Assembly: GCA_014534425.1 (NCBI GenBank)
Contig: JACVRN010000010.1
Location: 1 to 64,000 of the forward strand
DNA length: 64,000 nt
Direction of reading: 5' to 3'
Source of the DNA: Pyrinomonadaceae bacterium
GTDB lineage: Bacteria; Acidobacteriota; Blastocatellia; Pyrinomonadales; Pyrinomonadaceae
Below the pieces are notes generated by a model, which did not search any database, was not told the DNA's origin, and saw nothing but the letters and a program-made list of their open reading frames with translations. The position numbers were made by a program, and so were the translations under genes. Positions 1 to 7,809 of the stretch are shown piece after piece (position 1 is the first letter of the stretch; each line of letters opens with the position of its first letter).

Positions 1-137
1 CCGGGGTATGTAGTATAATGTTATCCTTGTGGCCAGGCAGCCTAAAAAATAATAAAACATATGGCCCGGCACAAGCCCTCTCCCCGCAGTTTAATCACAA
101 CGCGGCCTCTGTACTTGTCCCTGCCCCTACAAGCATC

Positions 138-1715
138 ATGGCAAACATCGTCAAGCAGCCTTGCGACGAGGGCTTAATCGAGTCCAAAGCTGCGGCTGCG
201 CCGTGCACTAAGGCTCAAGGCCCTTGGATACTTGCGGCGACCATTTTGGGTTCGAGCATGGTCTTTATAGACGGCACGGTCGTTAACGTAGCCCTGCCCG
301 CGCTTCAAACTAATCTCAATGCAAGCGTCGTCGACGTGCAGTGGGTCGTGGAAGCCTATGCGCTCTTTCTGGCGGCGCTGCTTCTGGCCGGAGGCTCGCT
401 CGGCGATCATTTCGGGCGCAAGCGTATTTATGCAATCGGCGTCGCGCTCTTCGCACTGGCTTCCGTCTGGTGCGGCCTTGCGCCTGACATCAATCAGTTA
501 ATTATCGCGCGTGCAGTCCAGGGAGTCGGCGGCGCGCTTCTGGTGCCGGGCAGTCTTGCTATCATCAGCGCTTCTTTCAGGAGTGAAGAGCGCGGGCAGG
601 CCATAGGCACATGGTCAGGGTTTACAGCCATCACCTCTGCGGTCGGCCCAGTCCTCGGCGGCTGGCTGATAGAAAACTTCTCCTGGCGCGCCATCTTTTT
701 TATCAACGTTCCTCTGGCCCTTGTCGTGCTTCTGCTTGTGTTCCTGCATGTACCGGAGAGCCGCGACGAGAAAGAGAAAGGCGCTCTGGATTGGTTAGGA
801 GCCGTGCTGGCAACTATCAGTCTGGGCGCAATAGTGTATGGGCTGATTGAGTCGTCCCGCCTGGGATTCACGCATCCGGGAATTCTCATTGCTCTCGTCT
901 GCGGCGGCATCACATCAATACTGTTTCTGGCTCTGGAAGCCCGCAAGAGAAATCCCATGTTGCCGCTCACGCTGTTTCGCTCACGTAATTTCACTGGAGC
1001 AAATCTGCTGACCCTTTTCTTGTACACGGCGCTGAGCGGATGTTTCTTCTTTTTCCCGCTCAACCTTATTCAAGTGCAGGGCTACACTGCGACTGCCGCA
1101 GGGGCCGCGCTACTGCCGTTCGTGCTCTTGATGTTTTCACTGTCTCGCTGGTCGGGCGGGTTGATAAAGCGCTACGGGGCGAAGATTCCTTTGGTAGTCG
1201 GGCCTATGATAGCCGCAGCAGGATTTGCTCTCTTCATGTTGCCGGGCGTTGGAGGCAGCTACTGGACGACATTCTTTCCGGCGGTGGTCGTGCTGGGTCT
1301 GGGCATGGCTGTAAGCGTCGCTCCGCTCACGACGACGGTGATGAGCGCTGTGAAAGAGAACCGCGCCGGTATAGCTTCGGGAATCAATAACGCTGTCTCG
1401 CGCACCGCCGGTCTGCTCGCGGTCGCAGTGCTCGGCATAGTCATGCTGCACGCTTTCAACAGCCGTCTTGACAATCGTCTGACAGCGCTTAAACCGTCTA
1501 CAGAAGTAAGGCAGGTGTTGGATAACCAGCGCACCAAGCTGGCCGGGGCGGAACTGCCGCAAAGCTTCGATGCGGATTTAAGAGAGACGCTGAAACAAGC
1601 TATTGACGAAGCCTTCGTTTACGGCTTCCGCTCTGTCATGGCCGTCGCCATAGTGCTTGCGCTTGTGAGCGCCTTGAGCGCGTGGCTGATAATTGACAGC
1701 AAAGCGATTGACTGA
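138..1715 (+). CDS. MFS drug/solute exporter, DHA2 (EmrB/QacA) type, 14-TM
   Basis: This is a proton-driven multidrug-type exporter of the inner membrane. The 525-aa product (from this start) is almost entirely hydrophobic and has the DHA2 signatures: an N-terminal first helix ending in [10 protein letters not shown], the motif-A loop GDHFGRKR after helix 2, and the helix-5 region [14 protein letters not shown] with GPVLGGWL (antiporter motif C type). Length and helix number fit the 14-TM branch. The frame is open back to an ATG at 18, but the first 40 residues of that longer version are polar and unlike the family, so the ATG at 138 is preferred; neither has a clear Shine-Dalgarno. It stands alone, converging on the minus-strand set that ends at 1729. 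The substrate cannot be read from sequence. The call is sure to family level only. Confidence 0.88.
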   Translation: MANIVKQPCDEGLIESKAAAAPCTKAQGPWILAATILGSSMVFIDGTVVNVALPALQTNLNASVVDVQWVVEAYALFLAALLLAGGSLGDHFGRKRIYAIGVALFALASVWCGLAPDINQLIIARAVQGVGGALLVPGSLAIISASFRSEERGQAIGTWSGFTAITSAVGPVLGGWLIENFSWRAIFFINVPLALVVLLLVFLHVPESRDEKEKGALDWLGAVLATISLGAIVYGLIESSRLGFTHPGILIALVCGGITSILFLALEARKRNPMLPLTLFRSRNFTGANLLTLFLYTALSGCFFFFPLNLIQVQGYTATAAGAALLPFVLLMFSLSRWSGGLIKRYGAKIPLVVGPMIAAAGFALFMLPGVGGSYWTTFFPAVVVLGLGMAVSVAPLTTTVMSAVKENRAGIASGINNAVSRTAGLLAVAVLGIVMLHAFNSRLDNRLTALKPSTEVRQVLDNQRTKLAGAELPQSFDADLRETLKQAIDEAFVYGFRSVMAVAIVLALVSALSAWLIIDSKAID

Positions 1716-1728
1716 CTCTTGGGTAAGT

Positions 1729-1917
1729 CTACTCGTCGTGTTCGGGTTGCTCTGTAGGCGGGTTGGTTGATTCCTTGTGGTCTGTGCCCAGAGTCCAGGG
1801 GGGCGGGTCGCTCGCAGGGAATGATTCCATCAGGGTCTTATCAATCTCCGCCTCGCTCATCTCGCCTGCGCGCGTCTGCGAACCTTCAGGCGACTTTCGA
1901 TTCCTGTCTTCTGACAT
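1729..1917 (-). CDS. Small acidic protein with FPASDPPPWT motif
   Basis: This 62-aa hydrophilic protein belongs to a widespread small uncharacterised family recognised by the core E-S-F-P-A-S-D-P-P-x-W-T. Here the core lies at about residues 31-42, preceded by an acidic stretch (SEAEIDKTLME) and followed by a Gly/Thr/Asp turn. There is no signal peptide, membrane segment or metal-binding pattern. A good ribosome-binding site (AGGAG, about 8 nt upstream) supports the start. It lies 17 bp downstream of the pirin gene on the same strand, so it is probably the last gene of the metallothionein/selenoprotein/pirin set. The function is unknown; the association with stress genes is the only hint. Confidence 0.75.
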   Translation of the reverse strand: MSEDRNRKSPEGSQTRAGEMSEAEIDKTLMESFPASDPPPWTLGTDHKESTNPPTEQPEHDE

Positions 1918-1934
1918 GGTTAATACTCCTGGCT

Positions 1935-2843
1935 TTAGGGATAGCGCACGACTACCGGGCCGGACTCAGGCAAAGGGATGAACTCCGTCTCTTCGGGGAC
2001 GGGCGCGAAACGTCCCTCTCGCCAATCCTCCTTCGCCTGCTCTATACGCTCGCTGCTGCTTGAGACGAAGTTCCACCAGATATGGCGCGCACCGTCCAAA
2101 GGCTCACCGCCCAAGAGCATCACACGGGCGGGTGCCAGAGCGTGAAGGATTATCTCTTCTTTGGGCCTAAAGATTATGAGTTGCCCGGCCTCGAAAGTCC
2201 CGCCATCGGGCAATACTCCAATCGAGCCGTAGACAACGTAGGCTGCGCGCTCCTCGTAATCTACAGTAACCGGCAGGCGTGCGCCTCCTTCCAGTGTAAC
2301 TTCCGCGTAGAACATCTCCGAAAATGTCCGCACAGGCGAGCGAGCGCCGTAGAGCGAACCGCAGATGAGCCGCACGCGCTTGCCTTCATCCTCTATAAGC
2401 GGCAACTCATCCGCTTCATGGTGAGCGAAGGTAGGCTCCGTCTCTTCATACTGCGTGGGAAATGCGACCCATGATTGTATGCCGAAGAGTTCGGTCTCGG
2501 CACGCCGCATCTCGTCCGGCGTACGCTCTGAATGCGCTATGCCGCGCCCGGCGCTCATCCAGTTGACCTCGCCGGGACGTATCAACCGCACCGTGCCGAG
2601 GCCGTCGCGGTGCAGCAACTCTCCCGCGAAGAGATAGGTCACGGTCGCCAGCCCTATGTGCGGGTGAGGCGCTACGTCCAGCCCACGGCCAGCCCGTAAG
2701 ATTTCCGGCCCCATCTGGTCTAAGAAGATAAAGGGGCCGACCATGCGACGCCGGGCCGAAGGCAGCGCCCGCCTGACCTTAAAGCCTTCGACGAGGTCGC
2801 GCGCACGCGTCTCTATGACCAATTCGACTGCGGTAGGCGTCAT
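1935..2843 (-). CDS. Pirin family protein (cupin)
   Basis: This is a bicupin pirin-like protein of 302 aa, the normal family length. The N-terminal cupin shows the pirin metal-site pattern: [11 protein letters not shown] (two His), then [15 protein letters not shown] with a further His-Ser-Glu. Pirins bind Fe or Ni; some act as quercetin dioxygenases and others as redox-sensitive partners of transcription factors. The C-terminal cupin lacks obvious metal ligands, as is usual. The start codon at 2841-2843 has only a weak ribosome-binding site. The gene sits 21 bp downstream of the selenoprotein-like thioredoxin gene, which suggests co-transcription and an oxidative-stress role (inference). A second, different pirin is at 10887-11810. 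Confidence 0.88.
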   Translation of the reverse strand: MTPTAVELVIETRARDLVEGFKVRRALPSARRRMVGPFIFLDQMGPEILRAGRGLDVAPHPHIGLATVTYLFAGELLHRDGLGTVRLIRPGEVNWMSAGRGIAHSERTPDEMRRAETELFGIQSWVAFPTQYEETEPTFAHHEADELPLIEDEGKRVRLICGSLYGARSPVRTFSEMFYAEVTLEGGARLPVTVDYEERAAYVVYGSIGVLPDGGTFEAGQLIIFRPKEEIILHALAPARVMLLGGEPLDGARHIWWNFVSSSSERIEQAKEDWREGRFAPVPEETEFIPLPESGPVVVRYP

Positions 2844-2864
2844 GCCATTCTGCTTTCGCCTTAT

Positions 2865-3431
2865 TTATTGAGACCAGACCGAAGCCTTCAAAGCCCACAC
2901 GCTGTCCGCGTATTTTTCTTTAAGCTGTTCCGGCACCTCGCCCAGCACTGTGTGGTCGTTCGTAGCTTTGTAGCGGCTCACGCCTCTCCAATAGATGGCC
3001 TCCGGCGCGACTTTCGAATCAGGGTAACGCTCCAGGACTTCAGCATAACGGCGCTCGGCGTCCGCCCACTGCTTATTCATAAAGCTGATGCGCGCCAATC
3101 CCATCTCCAACCACGCTTGGAACTCGTCTCGACTCAGATAGCCCTCAAGCCGTTGTCTCTCCACGCCGTCAGAGTCGAGAATCAGAACGGTCGGCGTCCA
3201 CAGCGCGTCGAAGCGATGGAAATAGGCGGGGTGTTCTTTAATGTGCGCCTCTAAGGGCACGAAGTTATCGTTGATGAAGGAAGAGACTTCAGGGTCAGCG
3301 TAGGACTCGGCCTCCAGCCGAGCGCACGCGCCTCAAGCCGGGGCGGCGCTGAAATCAGCGAGCAAGGGTTTCTTCGTCGTCTTTGCTTCCTCAAGCGCCG
3401 CGTCCGCATCTTTGTTCCATTGCACTGTCAT
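2865..3431 (-). CDS. Thioredoxin-fold protein, probable selenoprotein (Sec-Gly-Ala-Cys), TGA read through at codon 33
   Basis: The coding frame runs 188 codons from the ATG at 3429-3431, which has a strong ribosome-binding site (GGGAGG about 10 nt upstream), and is interrupted only by TGA at 3333-3335. That TGA sits after ADFSAAPA and before GACARLEAESYADPEV, exactly at the first Cys of the thioredoxin CxxC motif, giving U-G-A-C. Downstream the protein is intact and typical: FINDNFVPLEAH, cis-Pro region (FDALWTPTVLILD), the EGYLS strand, then a TPR-like helical tail to residue 188. A hairpin at 3306-3322 fits a bacterial SECIS. Sec replacing the attacking Cys is the classical arrangement in thioredoxin-like selenoproteins. 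Without Sec insertion only a 32-aa peptide, or an internal-start fragment lacking the active site, would be made. A recent nonsense mutation is the alternative; SelA/B/D are not in this window. Neighbours are a metallothionein and a pirin. Confidence 0.82.
3306..3322 (-). promoter_or_regulatory. Candidate bacterial SECIS hairpin
   Basis: On the minus-strand mRNA, 10 nt after the TGA at 3333-3335, a perfect 6-bp stem (CUCGGC/GCCGAG) closes a 5-nt loop UGGAG. The loop begins after 16 nt from the UGA and has G as its second base. The published bacterial SECIS model asks for about 16-37 nt from UGA to the apical loop and a G among the first two loop bases, so both criteria are met. The stem can gain one G-U pair at its base. 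The hairpin lies inside the coding frame, as bacterial SECIS elements must. Confidence 0.72.
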
Positions 3432-3554
3432 CTTTTTTGTCCTCCCGAATTAGAAATAAGCGCAGAACAACACAATATAAGATAGAAGGGCGGTTAATGA
3501 CGCCGCCACCCGCAACGAGGTTGATTATAGTCTCTTGTTGGCCGTCTCCGAGCC

Positions 3555-3710
3555 TTAACTGCACTCAGGATGGTGACAGGTGCAGCTAATCTCCATCATG
3601 TTCACCTTGGCCGCGTCCTCGCACTCTTCGCAGCAGTACTTGCTGTCGTTGGCCTTAGGACACCCGCATGTTTCACGAGCACATTTATTCTTGTTCTCTT
3701 CGTTCGCCAT
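3555..3710 (-). CDS. Bacterial metallothionein, 51 aa
   Basis: This short gene encodes a Cys-rich metal-sequestering protein. The translation has nine Cys and two His arranged K-C-A-R-E-T-C-G-C near residue 10, S-K-Y-C-C-E-E-C at 23-30, and C-T-C-H-H-P-E-C at 43-50. This matches the SmtA/BmtA-type metallothionein pattern (CxC, YCCxxC, CxCxHxxC), which binds Zn/Cd/Cu in a thiolate cluster in the cytoplasm. The ATG at 3708-3710 is preceded by GGGGAGGA at about 9 nt, an excellent ribosome-binding site. It is first in a same-strand set with the thioredoxin-like selenoprotein 123 bp downstream. No metal-sensor gene (SmtB/ArsR) is adjacent. Confidence 0.88.
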   Translation of the reverse strand: MANEENKNKCARETCGCPKANDSKYCCEECEDAAKVNMMEISCTCHHPECS

Positions 3711-3825
3711 ATCAAAGAATCCTCCCCATCAGTGTTACGCGTTTCCTGCCGCACGCAGCCGCCGGTTTCCAGCCCGCAGGATAAACGCCCGTTTGCGGCT
3801 TTGGTTTATCTTACACTCGAATTAA

Positions 3826-3854
3826 TTGCGTGTTAACCGACGATAAAGTATAGT
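3826..3854 (+). promoter_or_regulatory. Possible sigma-70 promoter for the Gly/Tyr/Arg-rich secreted protein
   Basis: TTGCGT (3826-3831) and TATAGT (3849-3854) are separated by 17 bp, close to the sigma-70 consensus, and would give a leader of roughly 60 nt before the ATG at 3922. It is assigned by eye only. Confidence 0.4.
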
Positions 3855-3921
3855 GCTCCTAAAGCGAACTCTCCCTGCAAAAGCTAAGCACAGTCTAAAA
3901 ATGTTCAGGTAAGGAGTAAAG

Positions 3922-4494
3922 ATGAAAACAACTCACCTAAAGCATAAAGTGGGAGGGTTACTGCTGCCATTTTTTGTGCTGTTCGGCGTAGCCCTCTTCT
4001 CCGGCGCGACCGCTCAGGCGCAGTACAGAAACGACGGTTATTACGGGCGCGGCCAGCGTGACAGGTACAGACGCGGCAACAGTGGGCAGGAGTGTCGCCG
4101 CGACCGTAGGCAGAATCAAGCTCGGCGTAATGACCGCTATCGCAGAAACGATCGCTATGATGATGCCTACTACCGCAACGGTCAGTATGGCCGCAACGGA
4201 GGCTACGGCAATTATGGCGGTTACGGCGGCTATAACAACGGCTACCGGATTGAGATGGATCAGGGTTATCAGGCTGGCCTGAACACGGGCGCACGCGATG
4301 CGGAGCGCGGGCAGAGCTACAATCCGCAGAGGTCGCATTATTACAGGGACGCTTCCTCGCAGGCTTTCCGCGAAGGATTTCTTCAGGGTTACGAGCAGGG
4401 CTATCGTCAGTATGGCGGCTACAACAATAACGGGCGCTACAGACGTAGCAGCAACATAGGGAACATTCTGGGCGGTATCCTTGGCAGGCCCTGA
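3922..4494 (+). CDS. Secreted Arg/Tyr/Gly-rich low-complexity protein
   Basis: The 190-aa product begins with a clean signal peptide (LLLPFFVLFGVALFSG then ATAQAQ, cut after about residue 33). The mature part is extremely rich in Arg, Tyr, Asn and Gly. It has RNDRYRR-type units at about 55-80, NGGYGNYGGYGGYNN at about 90-106, then a more ordered segment with two related helices of the type GYQAGLNTGARDAERG and AFREGFLQGYEQGYR, and a Gly/Ile C-terminus. Such proteins recur in Acidobacteria as exported unknowns. The strong ribosome-binding site (AAGGAG about 8 nt upstream) supports the start. The function is not known; a cell-envelope or extracellular matrix role is only a guess. The gene ends just before a good terminator. 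Confidence 0.8.
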   Translation: MKTTHLKHKVGGLLLPFFVLFGVALFSGATAQAQYRNDGYYGRGQRDRYRRGNSGQECRRDRRQNQARRNDRYRRNDRYDDAYYRNGQYGRNGGYGNYGGYGGYNNGYRIEMDQGYQAGLNTGARDAERGQSYNPQRSHYYRDASSQAFREGFLQGYEQGYRQYGGYNNNGRYRRSSNIGNILGGILGRP

Positions 4495-4526
4495 GTTATC
4501 TATAAACCGAAATAGCAGATGATACG

Positions 4527-4566
4527 ACTGGCCGTGAACCTGAGTAATCGGAGCGTCACGGCCAGT
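4527..4566 (+). terminator. Rho-independent terminator between convergent genes
   Basis: There is a perfect 11-bp inverted repeat (ACTGGCCGTGA / TCACGGCCAGT) with an 18-nt loop, followed on the plus strand by TTTACTGTTT. It lies 32 bp after the stop of the 3922 gene and 20 bp from the stop of the minus-strand lipoprotein gene, so it may serve both. Confidence 0.75.
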
Positions 4567-4586
4567 TTTACTGTTTATCTGTCAGT

Positions 4587-5384
4587 TTATCCGAGCTTGT
4601 CCAGAAGCGTGCGGGCTTCACCGACAGCCTCTTTGTATTCGGGCAGGTAATTCGGGTCAGGCTGCATGTTGATGATAGTTTCAAGTTGTTTGCGCGCATC
4701 TTCCACGCGCCCGACCGCCTGGTAAGCTTCGGCTAGATGCAGGCGCAGGAATGCGTTCTTCTCACCGAAGCGCAGCCCCTTCTCCATCTCCGCCACAGCC
4801 TTCTGCGGGTCGCCGCCAAGCAGTTTCGGAGCTTTGAGGTCAACTAGACCCAGCACCATGTACGCGCTCCCGTCCTGAAAGCCTTCGTCCAATCTGAGCA
4901 CAGCTTCCATCTCGTTACGTACGTCATTGACGGTGGCAAGACCCGCGACCTTTCCCATCTCAAGACTCCCGCCGTAATCCGCGCCCAGCCAGAAATGGCC
5001 TTCGGGTTTATCATTCTGTAATCTGACCGCGTCCTTACCCGCATCTATGCCTTCGCGGAAAGCCTTGTCGCGCTCATCTCCGTCGGTGTGTGTCGCCAGG
5101 TAATAATCGAACTTACTGAGTCGCCACGCGGCATCATAATTGGAGGGGTCGGCGGCGTGAGCCTGTTTCAACAAGGCAACTGCCTGACGTATGCGCGCGG
5201 TGTCTTCTCGCTGAGCGTAAAGCTGGTCAGCCTGCGCTATGTATTGAGGAACCAGTTTTTTATCATTAGCAGATTCTTCTTCGACACTGGGCGGAGACTT
5301 ACATGAAGCTGCGGCGCAGAGGACTACGGCAACTATCAGGCAGCGGACTCCGCGACCGGCTTTGACCTTTCCTATAAACCTCAT
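4587..5384 (-). CDS. TPR lipoprotein, TRAP-transporter TatT-like
   Basis: The 265-aa protein has a lipoprotein signal (CLIVAVVLCAAASC, lipid-modified Cys at about residue 28) followed by helical TPR-like repeats: AVALLKQAHAADPSNYDAAWRLSKF, DAVRLQNDKPEGHFWLGADYG, and LRLHLAEAYQAVGRVEDARKQL. The composition and the GHFWLGADYGG region resemble the TatT periplasmic lipoprotein family, a component near some TRAP transporters. No TRAP permease is nearby, so a generic periplasmic scaffold role is as likely. The start ATG has no obvious ribosome-binding site, and a tiny upstream ORF (5408-5482) may be translationally linked. The family assignment is moderate. Confidence 0.7.
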   Translation of the reverse strand: MRFIGKVKAGRGVRCLIVAVVLCAAASCKSPPSVEEESANDKKLVPQYIAQADQLYAQREDTARIRQAVALLKQAHAADPSNYDAAWRLSKFDYYLATHTDGDERDKAFREGIDAGKDAVRLQNDKPEGHFWLGADYGGSLEMGKVAGLATVNDVRNEMEAVLRLDEGFQDGSAYMVLGLVDLKAPKLLGGDPQKAVAEMEKGLRFGEKNAFLRLHLAEAYQAVGRVEDARKQLETIINMQPDPNYLPEYKEAVGEARTLLDKLG

Positions 5385-5407
5385 AGACCGATTGACGCAC
5401 GGGCTAC

Positions 5408-5482
5408 TTACGCCACTATCAAGAGGAGAAGCATAAGCGCTGCGAGAACCTGAACCACCGCGCGAAACTTATAACTACTCAT
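5408..5482 (-). CDS. Possible 24-aa membrane micropeptide
   Basis: The ATG at 5480-5482 with AAGGAG 9 nt upstream opens a frame of 24 codons encoding MSSYKF then a single hydrophobic helix (VVQVLAALMLLLLIVA) and stop. A very good ribosome-binding site and pure transmembrane composition are the only evidence. It ends 23 bp before the TPR lipoprotein start, which itself lacks a ribosome-binding site, so it may be a leader cistron. Confidence 0.4.
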   Translation of the reverse strand: MSSYKFRAVVQVLAALMLLLLIVA

Positions 5483-5668
5483 GACGACTTACTCCTTTAT
5501 TAAATATAGACACAAGACACGTGCCGCTCGGTGCCCAGGAATTTCTTCAATAGAACCTGTAGATAGAAGCACTTTTTTAGTTCCGTAGAGGAATTGTGTA
5601 TAGATTTATAACGCGGGATGTATTTATTCCCATGTGAAAATAAAAACAGCCATCAGAGACTTCAAATC

Positions 5669-6451
5669 CTAAGCAGGCTTTGTTTTCGCAAGCTTGTACC
5701 TGATGAAGAAAATGGTCGAAAGAACTGTTATTAAGATTAGCGAACCTATAGCGTAACCCAGATTCAAAGCATCCGGCTTCGTGAGAAAGTCTCCAGTAGT
5801 CGCGCCAATCGTGCTCGCTATCACCAGCGCCGCCCAGTACAGCGCAATCTCCGCGATGTCGGTCAGATAATCAACCACCAAAACTATCAGTAGTAAAGCC
5901 ACTAATAACATCGCGCCGCCGCCGAAACCTAGTCCCAGAACATCCGAAGTGAAATCGCCCATCGTTGTGCCGAAGGTGCTGGCTACTAAAATTGACATCC
6001 AGTAGAAGGCATCTGTTTTAGGCAAGCCCCTGGTTTTGATGTCACGGTCAACATCCGAGAAGACGTTTTTATGCTCCGCTTTTGAGCGCGACGAGTTGCG
6101 GCGTCTGTAGAACCATTCGGCGAAATAGATAAGGATGAAGAGCGTTATCAACAGAGCCGAGCCGCGCGCGTAGCCTAGCTCAAGAGTTCTCGTTATGAAG
6201 TCCGCCAGCGCCGTCCCCGTCGTGCTCATGATGATAATAGTGGCCCAATAGCGATACTCGTTCTGAGACTGCGCCCTCCATTCCAGCAAGAGCGCTACCA
6301 GCAGCAGTACGCCCAGGATGACGGCAGACCTCGCATAGCCTAATTCCAGGCCGAACGATAAATAGTCGCCCGCCGTCTCCCCCATAGTGCAGGCGCTTAA
6401 AATAGTCGCCCAGTACAGAACGTACGTGGTCAATGAATTTTCCGCTCTCAT
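5669..6451 (-). CDS. COG4705-type membrane protein with four internal repeats
   Basis: This 260-aa integral membrane protein is built from four repeats of about 60-70 aa. Each begins Y-W-A-T/S-I-(x)3-S/C-T-x-G-x-T-x-G-D-F/Y, then L-G-Y/F-(A/G)-x-G-S/A and a hydrophobic helix; examples are the GETAGDYLSFGLELGYARSA unit and the GATTGDFLTKPDALNLGYA unit. This matches the uncharacterised COG4705 membrane-anchored family. The frame is open to an ATG at 6562, but that start falls inside the 14-bp inverted repeat at 6530-6563. The ATG at 6449-6451 (MRAENS) directly precedes the first repeat and is chosen. The function is unknown; the symmetry and conserved Asp/Thr suggest a transporter or channel-like fold (inference). 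Confidence 0.8.
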   Translation of the reverse strand: MRAENSLTTYVLYWATILSACTMGETAGDYLSFGLELGYARSAVILGVLLLVALLLEWRAQSQNEYRYWATIIIMSTTGTALADFITRTLELGYARGSALLITLFILIYFAEWFYRRRNSSRSKAEHKNVFSDVDRDIKTRGLPKTDAFYWMSILVASTFGTTMGDFTSDVLGLGFGGGAMLLVALLLIVLVVDYLTDIAEIALYWAALVIASTIGATTGDFLTKPDALNLGYAIGSLILITVLSTIFFIRYKLAKTKPA

Positions 6452-6529
6452 TTTCTTTGGAGCCAGGGCTTGAGGAGTTAGAGGAGTAAGGTCATTGTAG
6501 CACAGCCAATTATTAATTGAGATCAGACA

Positions 6530-6563
6530 CATGAAGGCTGGCACTTGAATGCCAGCCTTCATG
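6530..6563 (-). terminator. Perfect 14-bp inverted repeat, probable terminator
   Basis: CATGAAGGCTGGCA and its exact complement flank a 6-nt loop CTTGAA. It lies 60 bp past the stop of the minus-strand gene 6624-7610 and before the next minus-strand gene. The following bases are not a pure U-tract, so the terminator role is probable, not certain. Confidence 0.55.
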
Positions 6564-6623
6564 TCTTGCTTAGCCTGGGTTATGGGCGGGTCAAACGAGC
6601 CGGCCCATATGTAATTCCCTTCC

Positions 6624-7610
6624 TTACCTTACAATCGTGCCGAAGATTGTAGTCGTAGGCGCTGTGGCCATCGCCGTCGGCTCTACCGTCATGAACAGAC
6701 CAAAGTCCGTGAAAGGAACATTCGTGTTGTTCTTGTCACTGTCAATAGTCGCCACGTTCGGGTTGCCCTTGTTAGGCGTCGAGCCTATGCGGAAGAATTT
6801 CCCGTCGGGACTCACGGCCCAGAGCGTCAGAAACGCGTCGGTCGGCACGTCCGTCAGGTCATGGAATTTAGCCTTCACACGCGTCAGCCCCTTGTTGTTG
6901 AAGTTCGGCGTGACGAAGAAGTCCGCGCGCTTGATGTGCGCCGTGTCCGAGAACTTAACCTTGACTTGCGTCTCCTTCTTCGCAGGCAGCGTCGAAACAT
7001 TCAACATCGGTGCGGTGTAGCTGGGCGCGATTGTAGCCGCAACTTTTTCACCCTCGGCCTCGCCCTTGAGACCTTCGCCCGTGCGCGCCAGAGGTATCAC
7101 GGATAGACCTTCCGGCACCGCGCTCCTGTAAGCGAAGGTGGTCGAAGGCGCGTAGGTCGTCAGATTGCCTTCCGGCGAAACGACCAGCATGAACCTGTTC
7201 AGATTGGTGTTGAAAGTGAGCGGGCTGGTGCTGGTAGCATTAATCGGCCCGAGCAGCGTGATGTGCCCCATAGGGTCAACCGCATAAAGATTCATCGCGC
7301 CCGTAGTTCCGGCAAAGCCTGCCGGGTCAACCGTGATGAGCGTGCCGTTGGCCGAGCGTAACACTGTGGCTCTGGGCATAACTGCGGTGGTTGTCGTGTC
7401 TACGGTCGTAACCGGCGACAGGGTGACGGTCACTTGCTTATCAACAGGATATTCAACCACTGTCCAGGAACCGTCAGGGTTCTGAACTGCTGTGGTCTGA
7501 GTTGTCGTGGTGGTTGTGGTTTTTGTCGTGGTGTCTTGTGCCAAAGCTGCCGTAGCCATAGCAAGCAGTAATGCCAGGCCCGCCATGGCAGTAACTAACC
7601 GTGAAGTCAT
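6624..7610 (-). CDS. Secreted protein of unknown function, Thr-rich N-terminus
   Basis: The 328-aa protein has a signal peptide (LVTAMAGLALLLAMATAALAQ, cleavage near residue 25). A striking Thr run follows (DTTTKTTTTTTTQTT), then a PDGSWTVVEYPVDKQV segment. Two domains share an 'x-L-Y/W-A-V-D/S-P-x-G-x-(x)-x-L/I-G' signature (LYAVDPMGHITLLGPI at about 110 and LWAVSPDGKFFRIGS near 270), reminiscent of the extracellular domains of RskA-like anti-sigma proteins. There is no transmembrane helix beyond the signal. I do not recognise the family. It is flanked by the COG4705 membrane protein and the B3 beta-lactamase, all on the minus strand but with gaps of about 170-200 bp, so it is probably an independent unit. 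Confidence 0.75.
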   Translation of the reverse strand: MTSRLVTAMAGLALLLAMATAALAQDTTTKTTTTTTTQTTAVQNPDGSWTVVEYPVDKQVTVTLSPVTTVDTTTTAVMPRATVLRSANGTLITVDPAGFAGTTGAMNLYAVDPMGHITLLGPINATSTSPLTFNTNLNRFMLVVSPEGNLTTYAPSTTFAYRSAVPEGLSVIPLARTGEGLKGEAEGEKVAATIAPSYTAPMLNVSTLPAKKETQVKVKFSDTAHIKRADFFVTPNFNNKGLTRVKAKFHDLTDVPTDAFLTLWAVSPDGKFFRIGSTPNKGNPNVATIDSDKNNTNVPFTDFGLFMTVEPTAMATAPTTTIFGTIVR

Positions 7611-7809
7611 AAGATTTCCCCTCCTAAAATTTGTTTTTACCCATGAGAATAGAGGCTTCCAAAGAGGGGTTATCGCAATATGCGTTCCTTAGCGCATCTT
7701 TCAGATAACTATTGAAAGACGAAGGCTTAAGGCTATGTATTAGATAAGCACTGCTGAGAGGTTTTCGTACATGTTCCTGGATTTATAGCCGATTTTCCCA
7801 ACACAACAA

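Noticed and set aside
3333-3335. TGA treated as an ordinary nonsense mutation that kills the thioredoxin gene
   Set aside because: It lies precisely at the redox Cys, is followed by a SECIS-like hairpin at the right distance, and the rest of the frame shows no other damage.
3958-4338. Antisense 126-codon hydrophobic frame
   Set aside because: It is the mirror of the Arg/Tyr/Gly repeats of the real plus-strand gene, and has no ribosome-binding site.
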